The translations under genes and the position numbers were made by a program. A stretch of 52,102 nt of DNA. It comes from Merismopedia glauca CCAP 1448/3 (GTDB lineage Bacteria; Cyanobacteriota; Cyanobacteriia; Cyanobacteriales; CCAP-1448). Where the stretch lies: the NCBI RefSeq assembly GCF_003003775.1, contig NZ_PVWJ01000019.1:1-52102 (forward strand). The letters are read 5' to 3'. The notes beneath the pieces were generated by a model. That model was given only the letters and a program-made list of their open reading frames with translations, did no database searches and had not been told where the DNA came from. This document shows, one piece after another, positions 9,397-19,109 of the stretch. The stretch's first letter is position 1. Each line of letters opens with the position of its first letter.

Positions 9397-9813
9397 TTAT
9401 AGTATGTCTGATTCATTCGGAATAGAGCGACGATACATTTCACATAAATGAGCCATCACATCTATTAGAGTTAGGCGGTAGTCAAGGAGAATTTCATCAT
9501 TACGTCCTTCAATTTTTAGTTGTTTGGCAAATTCGTCCATTAACTCCATATGAATTTCTACAACCTGAGAGATAGCTATGTCAGTAAAGAACAGCGTATC
9601 TGTAAATTCGTCTATTTTTTGATTTAGATAGTGTTTATTAGCAAAATAATTCAAGAGAATTTCCCGATATTTAAATTTCAGGATTTCTAAAAGTTTTTGC
9701 TTTTCAGTATCTGATAAATTACGAAAAAATAATTGAGAATTTCTTTTGTAGTACACACCCAGATATCCAAGTCGCTCTTTGAGTTTTTGAGTTAAAGGGT
9801 GTTCGTAGTCCAT
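9397..9813 (-). CDS. kaiA: circadian clock protein KaiA, short form
   Basis: 138 residues, corresponding to the C-terminal KaiC-binding four-helix domain of full-length KaiA (284 residues in S. elongatus). The signatures LGYLGVYYKRN, VVEIHMELMDEFAKQL and LLDYRLTLIDVMAHLCEMYR are intact, so stimulation of KaiC autophosphorylation is expected. The N-terminal pseudoreceiver domain is absent, and I see no remnant reading frame in the 520 bp upstream, so this is a natural short form as in Nostoc rather than a recent truncation. Quinone sensing attributed to the pseudoreceiver would be lost. It is the first gene of the kaiABC cluster. Confidence 0.95.
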   Translation of the reverse strand: MDYEHPLTQKLKERLGYLGVYYKRNSQLFFRNLSDTEKQKLLEILKFKYREILLNYFANKHYLNQKIDEFTDTLFFTDIAISQVVEIHMELMDEFAKQLKIEGRNDEILLDYRLTLIDVMAHLCEMYRRSIPNESDIL

Positions 9814-10336
9814 GAGAAAGTAATACTAAATTTATCTCAAAAATAAGGAAAATTTATACAGATTGAGAGATAAGAAAGACAAATAGACTAGATAAATATA
9901 TCTTGACTCTCAATGGTAGATTAAAATACAGTCCTTCAATTATGGAAATTGATAATTGGGTTAGTCAAATCGAAACCCCAATTCCTATACCATCTCATTC
10001 GCTATTCCCTTGATTGTAATCTTAATTTAATATTCTCATAAATTGTCACCAATTTTAATAAAATCTCTAGAAAAATTTCTGCAACTGGTAATAATTTTGA
10101 TCTATCGTTATTAGCATCTGTACAAAAATTAACTCCTATCAGGTGCAAAAAATTGACCACAAATAGGTAATTTTACCCAAAGTGTCGCGAGATAGAGGGT
10201 AAATCACTACAAATACTCCACAAAAGTAGAAGTGAGTCTGTATTTGACTTGCCCTATTTGTTTTTTGAGCATTGTTTAAGCCGCCGAAATGATTAAGCTG
10301 CCTACTTGAGAGGAACTTTGAGCGATTAAAGGCATC
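9814..10336. other. divergent intergenic region between kaiA and a hybrid kinase gene
   Basis: About 520 bp, AT-rich, separating kaiA (minus) from the hybrid-kinase gene (plus). It must hold the kaiA promoter and the kinase promoter. I see no convincing reading frame, no relic of the KaiA N-terminal domain and no RNA gene. Confidence 0.6.
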
Positions 10337-13324
10337 ATGTTGTTATCAAAAGCCAGACTGATAGAGTTCATCGAACTAGTACCAATGGTGGGCGAAGATG
10401 CGAGTCTGGACAGCATCTGGGAAATTTTTGGCAATATTAACCCTAATAATCGTCTAGTTGTGGTAGATAAGCACAAGCAACCTTTAGGAGCGATCGCTTT
10501 ATCAGATTTTGTCGCGAAGTTGTGGCAAACAGGCATAAAATTGCCATTAGTCAATCTTCCTAGTTCCCAAGATTTGACGGCACAATCCTACATTAGCGAA
10601 CCACTAGAGATTTTACCGGCTCAGCTTGATCTTCAACAGTTTTGGCAACATTTATCAGCACCAGTCAACCTAAACCCTCAGCAACAGTACGCCTTAGTTA
10701 ACGAAACTGGAGAATATGTTGGTTTACTCAACAGTTGGTTAGTTTTACAGTACCTAGCTCAACATCAAATCCCAGTCAATCACAAAAAGACAGAAACACC
10801 AATTCCCTCTAAGGTGACTGGAAATCATTTAGAGTTCCTCATTCAGCTACTAGAAAACTTTCCTTTGCCAGTCATGTTACAGGCAGATGTAGGGCAAGTG
10901 ATTAGTCAAAACCAAAATTGGCAAGCTCAAATTAGTCAAGTTCCCGTGATATCTCAAATTCCCAGTATTAATCAGATTAATTTGTTTAGCAATGGCGAAC
11001 TATTGAGTAAAGGTGAGCTAATAGAACATTCCCATCGAGATAGTCACCTAGAACCATATTGGCAGTTGATCAAAATTCCTCTCCCCCAAGATCTATTGGT
11101 GGAAACAGCCTCCTCAAAATCTTTAGGTGCGATGCAGGTGTCTAATGCAGACGATCTATTGTGGTTAGTAGTAGCAGTAGATATTACCCATCAACAGCAA
11201 ATAGCAGCCGAACTAGCTGCCAAAAATGCTGATTTAGTCCAACTCAACCGTTTAAAAGATGAGTTTTTGGCTTGCGTCAGTCACGAGTTGAAAACCCCCC
11301 TAACCACTGTACTAGGATTATCAACCCTTTTGAAGGCAGGTAAAGTTGGGGAACTAAACGAACGTCAAAGTCGGTATATGGGATTGATTGACAAAAGCGG
11401 TCGTCAATTGATGACTGTGGTTAATGATATTCTGGATTTGACTCGGTTAGAAACTAGTCAAATCGAGCTAGAGTTAGCGCCATTCCCAATTGCTAGGGTG
11501 TGCGATCGCGCTTACCAGCAGGCATTACAACTATACTTAGGCAAACACCAACCTGTAGAGCCTCAAGCGGCAGAAATCGAGTTTTCGCTGAATATTGAGC
11601 CGGAATTAGAAGATATTATTGCTGACGAACAGAGATTGTGCCAAATGTTGGTTCATTTGCTCTCTAATGCTTTTAAATTTACTAAATCTGGCGGAGAAAT
11701 TGGACTCAAAGTCAGTCACCGTCAAGGGTGGATCGCTTTTACAGTTTGGGATACAGGAATTGGGATTCCGGCGGAGAAACAACATCTGCTGTTTCAAAAA
11801 TTTCAACAGCTAGAAAGTCCCCTCACCCGCGAATTTGAAGGTATAGGCTTGGGATTAGTATTAACCCAGCGTCTAGCTAGGCTCCACGGGGGAGACTTAT
11901 CTTTTATTTCGGAAGCAGGCAAAGGAAGTCAATTTACCCTATTATTGCCGCCTATTCCTCCAAGAGATTGGCGATTTTCTTTAGTAGAGGAAGGGGTAGA
12001 AGATAAAGCTAAACTCTGGGAAACTGGGGAATTAGCCCATCAATTGAAATCATTGACTCCCCATCGCCTAGTGAGCAGTCAGTTGGTGCTAGTCGTCGAA
12101 ACCGTGCCTAGATATATTGAAGATTTAACCGAAAAACTGAGTAGCTTGGGATATTGGGTGGTTGTTGCCCGTTCTGGCACAGAAGCAATTGAAAAAGCCA
12201 GACAATTTCAGCCAGCCGCGATTTTACTCAATCCTCTACTACCTCTATTATCTGGGTGGGATGTCCTGATAATTCTCAAAGCTGATGAGAGAACCCGTCA
12301 GATTCCGGTGGCGATTACGGCTACTGTGGCGGAAAAAGAAACGGCTTTGCAAAGTCAAGCGGAAGATTTTCTGACTTTACCAGTAGAAGCTAGCGCCCTC
12401 CAACAAAGTTTGATGCGCCTCACCAGATTGACTGGGAATAATAATCCCAATTTAGCCATCTTACACTTGACGGCTCCTTATGGGTTTGACTTAGTGCAAT
12501 CTCACGGTGATGAGTTATTTACCTCTGCAACTGAACCATTACATACACTAGTTTCTCAACTTAATTATCGGGTATTAGAGGCTGATGACTTAGAACAAGC
12601 TGATTTTATGGCTAGGGTGTGGCAACCAGACGTTATAGTCTTTGATGCTGTGGGAATCGCCGAACCAGTTGCTTACTTGGAGCAATTGAGCCATTCTTCA
12701 TATTTAGGTAGCTTACCCATAGTTACTGTGGGAGAGAGAGCTACTCAAGCGGGAAATCAAATTAAAAATCTGTCGGTGTTTCCTTGTTTATCAACTAGCA
12801 GCGATCGCGTGGATTCCTCAGTGCGTACTACTTCCAATTTGTTACAAGTAATTCAAGTGGCTGCTGGTTTGGTATGGGAACATAGCATTTTGGTTTTAGA
12901 TGTAGAAGCGATTTCAAACCCAGTTACCTCTATGCTGAGTAACGGCGATCGCACACTACATTCTGATTGGCTGCTAGCTGCAACTCAGTATCTACATACG
13001 GCTGGCTTAAGAAGCGTCTTTTCTCATTCTTGGGTAGAAGTCAAAACCCAAATGGCAGCCCATTATTTCGATTTACTGCTAATTTACTGGGAATGTATAC
13101 CTTCAGATCGACAGGTAATTGAGGAACTACTAACTTTAGCCAAGATTAGCGATCGCCCTCCAGTTCTATTATTAGATCGCACCGAGATGTCAAATCCTCA
13201 AAGCTCATCATCCACAATATTTAAAGTTTTTACCAACATAGGCGATCGCATAATTTGCGGAGATACTTATTCAATGGCAGATTTAGTCAAACTGATTAAT
13301 CAGGCGATCGCTGCCAAAAATTAA
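10337..13324 (+). CDS. hybrid histidine kinase with CBS-like sensor and degenerate receivers, next to kaiABC
   Basis: 995 residues, no membrane segment. Residues about 1-140 resemble a CBS-domain pair (NRLVVVDKHKQPLGAIALSD and YALVNETGEYVGLLNSWLVL). A PAS-like region follows at about 165-290. HisKA has His316 in VSHELKTPL, and HATPase has DTGIGIPAE and GIGLGLVLTQR. Three receiver-like stretches follow. In the first the phospho-acceptor is Asn (ILLNPLLP) and the acidic pocket reads VVETV, so it cannot be a normal receiver; the others are also degenerate. It is divergent from kaiA. It lacks the KaiB-like N-terminal domain of SasA, so a clock role is inferred only from position. Confidence 0.85.
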   Translation: MLLSKARLIEFIELVPMVGEDASLDSIWEIFGNINPNNRLVVVDKHKQPLGAIALSDFVAKLWQTGIKLPLVNLPSSQDLTAQSYISEPLEILPAQLDLQQFWQHLSAPVNLNPQQQYALVNETGEYVGLLNSWLVLQYLAQHQIPVNHKKTETPIPSKVTGNHLEFLIQLLENFPLPVMLQADVGQVISQNQNWQAQISQVPVISQIPSINQINLFSNGELLSKGELIEHSHRDSHLEPYWQLIKIPLPQDLLVETASSKSLGAMQVSNADDLLWLVVAVDITHQQQIAAELAAKNADLVQLNRLKDEFLACVSHELKTPLTTVLGLSTLLKAGKVGELNERQSRYMGLIDKSGRQLMTVVNDILDLTRLETSQIELELAPFPIARVCDRAYQQALQLYLGKHQPVEPQAAEIEFSLNIEPELEDIIADEQRLCQMLVHLLSNAFKFTKSGGEIGLKVSHRQGWIAFTVWDTGIGIPAEKQHLLFQKFQQLESPLTREFEGIGLGLVLTQRLARLHGGDLSFISEAGKGSQFTLLLPPIPPRDWRFSLVEEGVEDKAKLWETGELAHQLKSLTPHRLVSSQLVLVVETVPRYIEDLTEKLSSLGYWVVVARSGTEAIEKARQFQPAAILLNPLLPLLSGWDVLIILKADERTRQIPVAITATVAEKETALQSQAEDFLTLPVEASALQQSLMRLTRLTGNNNPNLAILHLTAPYGFDLVQSHGDELFTSATEPLHTLVSQLNYRVLEADDLEQADFMARVWQPDVIVFDAVGIAEPVAYLEQLSHSSYLGSLPIVTVGERATQAGNQIKNLSVFPCLSTSSDRVDSSVRTTSNLLQVIQVAAGLVWEHSILVLDVEAISNPVTSMLSNGDRTLHSDWLLAATQYLHTAGLRSVFSHSWVEVKTQMAAHYFDLLLIYWECIPSDRQVIEELLTLAKISDRPPVLLLDRTEMSNPQSSSSTIFKVFTNIGDRIICGDTYSMADLVKLINQAIAAKN

Positions 13325-13343
13325 TGACTATCAGCTTTGAATT

Positions 13344-13366
13344 GGGGAGATGGGGAGATGGGGAGA
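13344..13366 (+). repeat. GGGGAGAT tandem octamers
   Basis: Nearly three consecutive copies of GGGGAGAT lie 20 bp after the hybrid-kinase stop. They are followed at about 13397-13440 by a C-rich stretch of CTCCGCTC-like repeats. Both are low-complexity spacer sequence of the sort common between cyanobacterial genes. Confidence 0.7.
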
Positions 13367-13463
13367 AAAGATGGCTACGATCTGACTGTATTCCCTCTGC
13401 TCCTCCGCTCCCATGCTCCTCCGCTCCTCAGCCCCCCTCTTCCTTCTTCCTTAACAATAAATT

Positions 13464-14633
13464 ATGAACATGACCTTCAAACAGTTAGCAGATCGATACA
13501 GACAGGCGTTACTATCTGACATCATTCCTTTTTGGGAAACTAAGTCGATAGATACAGAATTTGGGGGTTATTTTACCTGTTTAGACCGCTACGGTCAGGT
13601 ATTTGATACAGATAAGTTTATTTGGTTGCAAGCAAGGCAAGTTTGGCTATTTTCTATGCTATTTAACCGTTTAGAACCACGGTCAGATTGGTTAGATGTA
13701 GCCGATCGCGGAGCCTCATTTCTTCGGCGTTATGGGATGGATGCAGAAGGTAAATGGTATTTTTCCTTAAGTAGAGATGGTCGCCCCCTAGTTCAGCCTT
13801 ACAACATCTTCTCAGATTGTTTTGGAGCGATCGCCTTCAGTCAATATGCGTTAGCTAGTGGAGATGAAGAGGCAAAAGCGATCGCCCACAGGACTTATCA
13901 GCAAATCCTAGATCGCAAATCTAATCCCAAAGGTCAGTACAGTAAAGCTTTCCCAGGAACGCGCCCTCTGGTATCTCTAGCCTTACCCATGATTTTAGCG
14001 AATCTCACCCTAGAATTGGAGTGGTTACTAGAGGCTGATACCGTAGACAAAGCCTTAGAAACTTGTGTTGATGAGATATTTACCCTATTCCTTGACTCCC
14101 AGCACCATATATTACGAGAAAGTGTCTCTCCATCAGGTCAACCTGTAGATTGCTTTGAAGGTCGCGTCATTAATCCAGGTCACGGAATTGAAGCCATGTG
14201 GTTTTTAATGGATATTGGTCAGCGCCAAAACAACACCCAACTGATTGAAAAGTGTGTAGAAGTGATACTCCGCACCTTAGAATTTGGCTGGGATGAGAAA
14301 TACGGGGGAATCTTCTATTTTTTAGATATCGATGGGAAACCCCCTCAGCAGTTGGAATGGGATCAAAAGCTATGGTGGGTGCATTTGGAAACTCTAGTAG
14401 CTTTGGTGATGGGATACCGTTTGACTGGGAACGCCCAATGTTGGTCATGGTATGAGAAAGTCCACCAATATACTTGGGAATATTTCCCCGATCCAGAATA
14501 TGGAGAGTGGTTTGGCTATTTAAACCGCCAAGGCGAAGTTTTGCTCGATCTCAAAGGTGGAAAGTGGAAAGGTTGCTTTCACGTTCCTAGGGCACTTTAT
14601 CTGTGTCTGCGAGAATTTGAGCAGTTGATTTGA
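13464..14633 (+). CDS. N-acylglucosamine 2-epimerase (AGE/RnBP family)
   Basis: 389 residues, typical of the AGE/renin-binding-protein family, an (alpha/alpha)6 barrel that interconverts N-acetylglucosamine and N-acetylmannosamine or related sugars. Histidines expected at the active site occur in [28 protein letters not shown] and [13 protein letters not shown]. Other family blocks are [12 protein letters not shown] and [16 protein letters not shown]. The ATG at 13464 follows a low-complexity spacer; an in-frame ATG two codons later is equally possible. No sialic-acid genes are adjacent. In cyanobacteria such enzymes may act on other substrates, including cellobiose-type epimerisation, so the exact sugar is not certain. 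Confidence 0.9.
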   Translation: MNMTFKQLADRYRQALLSDIIPFWETKSIDTEFGGYFTCLDRYGQVFDTDKFIWLQARQVWLFSMLFNRLEPRSDWLDVADRGASFLRRYGMDAEGKWYFSLSRDGRPLVQPYNIFSDCFGAIAFSQYALASGDEEAKAIAHRTYQQILDRKSNPKGQYSKAFPGTRPLVSLALPMILANLTLELEWLLEADTVDKALETCVDEIFTLFLDSQHHILRESVSPSGQPVDCFEGRVINPGHGIEAMWFLMDIGQRQNNTQLIEKCVEVILRTLEFGWDEKYGGIFYFLDIDGKPPQQLEWDQKLWWVHLETLVALVMGYRLTGNAQCWSWYEKVHQYTWEYFPDPEYGEWFGYLNRQGEVLLDLKGGKWKGCFHVPRALYLCLREFEQLI

Positions 14634-14649
14634 GTGGTAAAACTCTTTG

Positions 14650-14693
14650 ATTGTGGTGCAGGCATCTTGCCTGTGCAGACTGCAAACCACAAT
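14650..14693. terminator. hairpin between convergent genes
   Basis: The outer arms ATTGTGGT/ACCACAAT flank an inner GCAGGCA-tct-TGCCTGTGC stem-loop. It lies 17 bp after the AGE-family stop, between convergent genes, so it may terminate both. The GCAGGCATCTTGCCTGC core is a common dispersed hairpin in cyanobacteria, so a repeat origin is likely. Confidence 0.6.
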
Positions 14694-14746
14694 ATCAGTT
14701 GATCGGGTAAAATCAGTCATAAATTCCCGATCGATCAGATTTCTCA

Positions 14747-14995
14747 CTAAGGTGTTTTTACCAAGGAACGCACCGACAAAATTTCATCTGCGCGCAGTCT
14801 CTCTATTGCTGAAATTGGTACTGTAATGACAGTGAGGGATTCACCCACTGCATTAAAGAATTCCAGAACGCATCCGTCTTCACCACCACTCGGATGAGTG
14901 ACAAAATCAAGCAAAGTTGCGATATCTCCGGCTTTAAGGTCATAGTCTGATAAGTCCCGATTTAAGGCAATTTCTTGGTATAACTCTAGGGTCAT
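14747..14995 (-). CDS. DUF4926 domain protein
   Basis: About 82 residues from the ATG at 14995. This start is chosen because AGGAGT lies 8 nt upstream and the next gene's stop ends 1 nt before it; a longer in-frame start inside the upstream gene is less likely. The body (YDLKAGDIATLLDFV, GCVLEFFNAVGES) matches DUF4926, a small beta-rich family of unknown role. It is translationally coupled to the DUF6883 gene, and the two families commonly sit together. A toxin-immunity or toxin-antitoxin relationship is plausible but not shown here. Confidence 0.8.
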   Translation of the reverse strand: MTLELYQEIALNRDLSDYDLKAGDIATLLDFVTHPSGGEDGCVLEFFNAVGESLTVITVPISAIERLRADEILSVRSLVKTP

Positions 14996-14996
14996 G

Positions 14997-15326
14997 TTAG
15001 GACTCCTTATAGGGTTTGAGCGTGACAAATTGGAATTTGCCATCAATATTTCTTTGTAGCCAAATTGTCACAACTGATAGATACACTCCATTTGCACCAA
15101 CTAAATCTCCTGTCACTTGATAGAAAGTGCCATACTCATTACTTCTATCTTTGACTGCTTCAGATGCGATCGCCTGTAATTGAATGGCTGCTTTCAAGGC
15201 TTCTGGGTTTTTATCTGAAAACCCGCCCTGGGCTAAAAATTTTGACTTATCATTTCTAGTTTTTAGAACCAGAAGATATCGAGTTATTTTATCTTCAGGA
15301 ATAATTGCATTCTCAGGAATCTTCAC
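14997..15326 (-). CDS. DUF6883 domain protein
   Basis: 109 residues. It begins MKIPENAIIPEDKITRYLL and continues with DKSKFLAQGGFSDKNPEAL and YGTFYQVTGDLVGANG, the DUF6883 pattern. That domain also occurs at the C-termini of polymorphic toxins, where it is a predicted toxin module; here it stands alone. Its stop lies one nucleotide before the DUF4926 start, indicating an operon. It is followed by convergent AGE and preceded by ferrochelatase on the same strand with a 118-bp gap. Catalytic activity cannot be judged from the sequence. Confidence 0.8.
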   Translation of the reverse strand: MKIPENAIIPEDKITRYLLVLKTRNDKSKFLAQGGFSDKNPEALKAAIQLQAIASEAVKDRSNEYGTFYQVTGDLVGANGVYLSVVTIWLQRNIDGKFQFVTLKPYKES

Positions 15327-15444
15327 GGATTCGGTTTCGAGCTACAGTTTATTTAATTGATTCTCATGGCAATTGTGCTATTTCCACCACTCTTTTTGAC
15401 CATTGTTTCGCTTGGTCGGCTTAGATAGGAAAGAGCAATATGGC

Positions 15445-16608
15445 TCATAATAAACCGATAAAATGCAATGGCCCTCGACCAATAATAATCTCAGCGAGGA
15501 TAGCGAGAATCCCAATCATGGCGACTCTACCATTCCATACCTCAGCAGCAGTAGTTAAACCCCATTCCCAACGCTCTTGAGGATACATTTTGACCATTTT
15601 GGTCATTTGAGGGACTTGGTTCAACTTCAAACTGGGAGTGTTAAGAGCATCGAGTACCAAATCGGCTAAACTATTGATAAATAATGGGTGGGTGTTTAAG
15701 GCAGGAACCCGACGAAAATCTTCAATACCTGACTCTTCGGCTAATTCTCGATATTCAATATCTATTTCTTGTAGGGTTTCAATGTGTTCCGACACAAAGC
15801 TGATGGGAACAACTAATAAATCTTTGACTCCCTCTTGTCCTAGTTCTGGTATGGCTTCTTCAGTGTATGGTTTGAGCCACTCTACAGGGCCAACTCGACT
15901 TTGGTAGGCTAAGGTGTGGGGATTAGGACGATTGAGAGTATTAATGATTAAACGGGTACAGTCTTCAATTTCCTTCTGGTATGGATCGCCAGCTTCTTCT
16001 ACATAGCTTAAGGGAACGCCATGAGCGCTGAAGAAAATATGTACTGCATCAGGATTTGGGAACCTATCTAACTCATTGGCGATTAGATCTACCATCGCTT
16101 GCAGATATCTAGGGTGCTGATACCAAGAGGGGATAACTGTATATTCTATCCTTTGTAAACTGGGGTCTTCTCGCCACAATTTTGCTAATAATCTGAAGCT
16201 AGAACCACTAGTACTCACCGAAAATTGAGGGTATAGGGGTAAGATTACTAACCTTTCGACACCATCTCGCTTAATTTGAGCGATCGCCTCTTCCGTAAAT
16301 GGATGCCAATATCGCATTCCCACATAAATCTTGGCATCTTCCCCTTGAGCTAATAACTCTTGCTCTAAAGCATCAGCTTGCGCTTCAGTGATGCGTCTTA
16401 AAGGAGAACCGCCACCAATTTGCTGGTAATTAGCTTGAGACTTTTTGTGGCGCATGGTCGAAATCATCCACGCCAAAGGCTTTTGCAAAGCTGCTATCGG
16501 CAACCTGATGATTTCTGGGTCGGAAAAAAGGTTAAAGAGAAATGGACGAACATCATTGAGTTCATCTGGTCCACCTAGATTTAGCAATAAGACCCCAACG
16601 CGACCCAT
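15445..16608 (-). CDS. hemH: ferrochelatase with C-terminal chlorophyll-binding-type helix
   Basis: 387 residues. It inserts Fe2+ into protoporphyrin IX to make haem, the branch point against chlorophyll. Class motifs include [46 protein letters not shown] (catalytic His) and [18 protein letters not shown]. The last about 45 residues contain the CAB/HLIP-like helix [20 protein letters not shown], the extension typical of cyanobacterial and plastid type II ferrochelatase. That extension anchors the enzyme in thylakoids and affects dimerisation and pigment sensing. The length matches cyanobacterial homologues and no key residue is missing. Confidence 0.97.
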   Translation of the reverse strand: MGRVGVLLLNLGGPDELNDVRPFLFNLFSDPEIIRLPIAALQKPLAWMISTMRHKKSQANYQQIGGGSPLRRITEAQADALEQELLAQGEDAKIYVGMRYWHPFTEEAIAQIKRDGVERLVILPLYPQFSVSTSGSSFRLLAKLWREDPSLQRIEYTVIPSWYQHPRYLQAMVDLIANELDRFPNPDAVHIFFSAHGVPLSYVEEAGDPYQKEIEDCTRLIINTLNRPNPHTLAYQSRVGPVEWLKPYTEEAIPELGQEGVKDLLVVPISFVSEHIETLQEIDIEYRELAEESGIEDFRRVPALNTHPLFINSLADLVLDALNTPSLKLNQVPQMTKMVKMYPQERWEWGLTTAAEVWNGRVAMIGILAILAEIIIGRGPLHFIGLL

Positions 16609-16990
16609 AGTGGTTACTATTTCCCCAGTGTTTTCACTTTTGTTACTAATGTTAACAAAAATTTAGTTTTATTGTTGTAAGTTTACAGCATGGTAACTAC
16701 TTTTTTGAGATTTAAGTTACCAAAAGCAAAAAATAGACGCTAATATTTCTCGTTTAATCGCTCCCAGTTTAGGTCGAGAGGAGAGCGATCGTCAACTCTT
16801 TGATGTTGTCAACCACCTGTAGCTGATTACCGAAACTAAACCTGTAATTCGGCTTTAAGAGCTAAATAGCTGCTTAAACCCTCTGAGAAACAGGAGATCT
16901 GGATGTCAATTTTTACCTACTTTTGCTGACTGTGCCATAATTAGCAACAACATCTCATTGATATAGCCGCTAGTAAATAGGAGTTAGCCC
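16609..16990. other. intergenic region and metK leader
   Basis: About 380 bp between divergent hemH and metK. The metK side contains a hairpin at 16854-16878, listed separately. I do not recognise a SAM riboswitch, and I see no gene. Confidence 0.5.
16854..16878 (+). promoter_or_regulatory. hairpin in putative metK leader
   Basis: TTTAAG-AGCT-AAAT-AGCT-G-CTTAAA forms a ten-pair stem with one bulged G, about 110 bp before the metK start. It could be a leader structure or the end of a short upstream transcript. It does not have the conserved core of any SAM riboswitch class I know. Confidence 0.35.
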
Positions 16991-18247
16991 TTGTCTCGTC
17001 GCTATTTATTCACATCTGAGTCAGTTACCGAAGGTCATCCCGATAAAATTTGCGATCAGCTATCCGATACTATTCTAGATGCTTTACTGACAGAAGACCC
17101 CCACAGTCGAGTAGCAGCCGAAGTAGTTGTTAACACCGGACTCGTCGTAATTACAGGAGAAATTACCTCTAAAGCTCACGTTAATTTTGCCAGATTAGTC
17201 CGCCAAAAAATTGCAGATATAGGCTACACAAATGCAGATAACGGCTTTTGTGCCACTAGCTGTAATGTGATGGTAGCACTAGACGAGCAATCTCCTGACA
17301 TTGCCCAAGGGGTGAATCAAGCTCATGAGACAAGGGAAGATGATAGTGAAGATGCGCTTGATGCTGTAGGTGCAGGAGATCAAGGGATTATGTTTGGGTT
17401 TGCTTGTAATGAAACCCCAGAATTAATGCCCTTGCCTATCAGTTTGGCACATCGGATCTCTCGTAGACTAGCCGCAGTCCGCAAAACTGGAGACTTACCC
17501 TATCTGCGTCCAGATGGTAAAACTCAAGTGACTGTCGCTTATGAAGATGGTCGTCCTGTGGGGATTGATACGATTTTAGTTTCAACTCAACACACTGCTA
17601 GCATCGACGGTATTACGGAAGAAGCTGCTGTCCAAGCCAGAATTAAAGCAGATTTATGGGAAAAAGTAGTTCAGCCAATTTTTGGCGATGATGAGATTAA
17701 ACCAGATAGCGAAACCCGTTTCTTAGTTAATCCTACAGGTAAATTTGTGGTGGGAGGTCCTCAAGGAGACGCGGGGTTAACTGGTCGTAAAATCATTGTT
17801 GATACCTACGGTGGATATTCCCGTCATGGTGGTGGCGCATTTTCAGGGAAAGATCCTACCAAAGTAGACCGTTCTGCGGCTTATGCGGCTAGATATGTGG
17901 CTAAAAACATTGTAGCTGCTGGCTTAGCAGATAAATGCGAAATTCAGCTAAGTTATGCCATTGGAGTAGCGAAACCAGTGAGTTTCTTGGTAGAGACTTT
18001 TGGAACTGGCAAGATTGAGGAAGAGAGATTACTAGAACTAGTTCAAAAACACTTTGAATTACGTCCTGCTGGTATTATCCAAACGTTCAATTTACGCAAT
18101 CTACCTGCCGAACGTAATGGTCGATTCTACCAAGATGTAGCTGCTTACGGTCACTTTGGTAGAACTGATATTGAGTTACCTTGGGAACAAACTGATAAAG
18201 CAGCCATTCTTAAAGATGCAGCGAAAGAATTACAAACTATTTCCTAA
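16991..18247 (+). CDS. metK: S-adenosylmethionine synthetase
   Basis: 418 residues, usual cyanobacterial length. It makes S-adenosylmethionine from methionine and ATP. Signatures: [17 protein letters not shown] at the N-terminus, [12 protein letters not shown], and [19 protein letters not shown]. The start is a TTG codon with AGGAG 8 nt upstream; there is no in-frame ATG near enough to give the conserved N-terminus. The methyltransferases at 18357 and 29872 and the methylthioribose-phosphate isomerase at 28041 would consume or recycle its product. A strong stem-loop terminator follows at 18267. Confidence 0.97.
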   Translation: MSRRYLFTSESVTEGHPDKICDQLSDTILDALLTEDPHSRVAAEVVVNTGLVVITGEITSKAHVNFARLVRQKIADIGYTNADNGFCATSCNVMVALDEQSPDIAQGVNQAHETREDDSEDALDAVGAGDQGIMFGFACNETPELMPLPISLAHRISRRLAAVRKTGDLPYLRPDGKTQVTVAYEDGRPVGIDTILVSTQHTASIDGITEEAAVQARIKADLWEKVVQPIFGDDEIKPDSETRFLVNPTGKFVVGGPQGDAGLTGRKIIVDTYGGYSRHGGGAFSGKDPTKVDRSAAYAARYVAKNIVAAGLADKCEIQLSYAIGVAKPVSFLVETFGTGKIEEERLLELVQKHFELRPAGIIQTFNLRNLPAERNGRFYQDVAAYGHFGRTDIELPWEQTDKAAILKDAAKELQTIS

Positions 18248-18266
18248 CTATTTAGAAGTAGTTTAG

Positions 18267-18295
18267 TTGAGGGGAGAAATTTGATTTCTCCTCAA
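18267..18295 (+). terminator. metK terminator hairpin
   Basis: The arms TTGAGGGGAGAAAT and ATTTCTCCTCAA pair with one bulge around a TTG loop, 20 bp after the metK stop. It is followed by AT-rich sequence with several T residues, so it is a plausible intrinsic terminator. Confidence 0.7.
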
Positions 18296-18356
18296 TTATT
18301 TCTCAGGTAATGCGATCAAAATTGGCGCTGAACTCTGATTTTTAAGGCACATTTGA

Positions 18357-18974
18357 TTAACTACATTTAGTAGCTATTCCTTGGTAAAAGTAACCCAGAA
18401 CTTTAGGAACATTTTCAGCATAGAATTCTTGAAGAGTGACTGACTCAAACTGATTTTCTAGCAATTGTTTGATATTACGATTAAGATGACAGCCATCACC
18501 AACTATTTTTTGGAATGGTGTTAAGCGGTTTTGCCAAACTCTAATACCAGGTTCTGAAGCGAGTCCGTGTTCTATAAAGAGGAATTTGCCACCTGGTTTG
18601 AGGACGCGGTAAATTTCTTGAATCGCTTTTTCTACTTTGGCTATACTGCACAATGTCCAGGTACTCACAACAGTGTCAAAAGTATTGTCTGGCATCGGTA
18701 ATTTTTCTCCATTTAATAGCTGCTGTTCTACGTTGATTTGGGAAGATTGGATTCGTTTTTGAGCAAGTGGTAAAACACCAGGGTTTGCATCGATAGCTAT
18801 GAGTTGATGAATCGATTCAGGATAATATGAAAGATTTAAACCAGTCCCAAAGCCAATTTCTAAAACGTCACCAGAGGCGTTAGCTAACAGTTCTTGGCGA
18901 TATGCATTGAAATTAGCGGCTGACATTGACCAATCGAGAAGATAAGGGAAGATTTTCTGGGAGTAAAATTTCAT
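18357..18974 (-). CDS. class I SAM-dependent methyltransferase
   Basis: 205 residues, Methyltransf_11 type. Motif I is DVLEIGFGTGLNLSYYP, motif II is near LIAIDANPGVLPLA, motif IV is NTFDTVVSTWTLCSIA, and a post-motif block reads RVLKPGGKFLFIEHG. The N-terminus (FYSQKIFPYLLDWSMSAANF) and the C-terminal GDGCHLNRNI resemble METTL7-like and phospholipid methyltransferase-like enzymes, but the substrate cannot be assigned. It is convergent with metK and divergent from the phosphoesterase. Confidence 0.85.
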   Translation of the reverse strand: MKFYSQKIFPYLLDWSMSAANFNAYRQELLANASGDVLEIGFGTGLNLSYYPESIHQLIAIDANPGVLPLAQKRIQSSQINVEQQLLNGEKLPMPDNTFDTVVSTWTLCSIAKVEKAIQEIYRVLKPGGKFLFIEHGLASEPGIRVWQNRLTPFQKIVGDGCHLNRNIKQLLENQFESVTLQEFYAENVPKVLGYFYQGIATKCS

Positions 18975-19109
18975 GGTTAGAGAAGAGTGAGAATACTACT
19001 AATAATAAGATTACAAAAACTTAGGCGATCGCTCTCCCCTGACAATTAGTAAACTAATATTTAACTGATTAAATTCAAGTTAATCGTGTTGAGGAGTAAA
19101 ATATAAAGT

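Noticed and set aside
9814-10336. Remnant of the KaiA N-terminal domain
   Set aside because: No reading frame or sequence similarity to the pseudoreceiver could be seen on the kaiA strand.
16609-16990. SAM riboswitch before metK
   Set aside because: Only a simple hairpin is visible and no conserved core of a known class.
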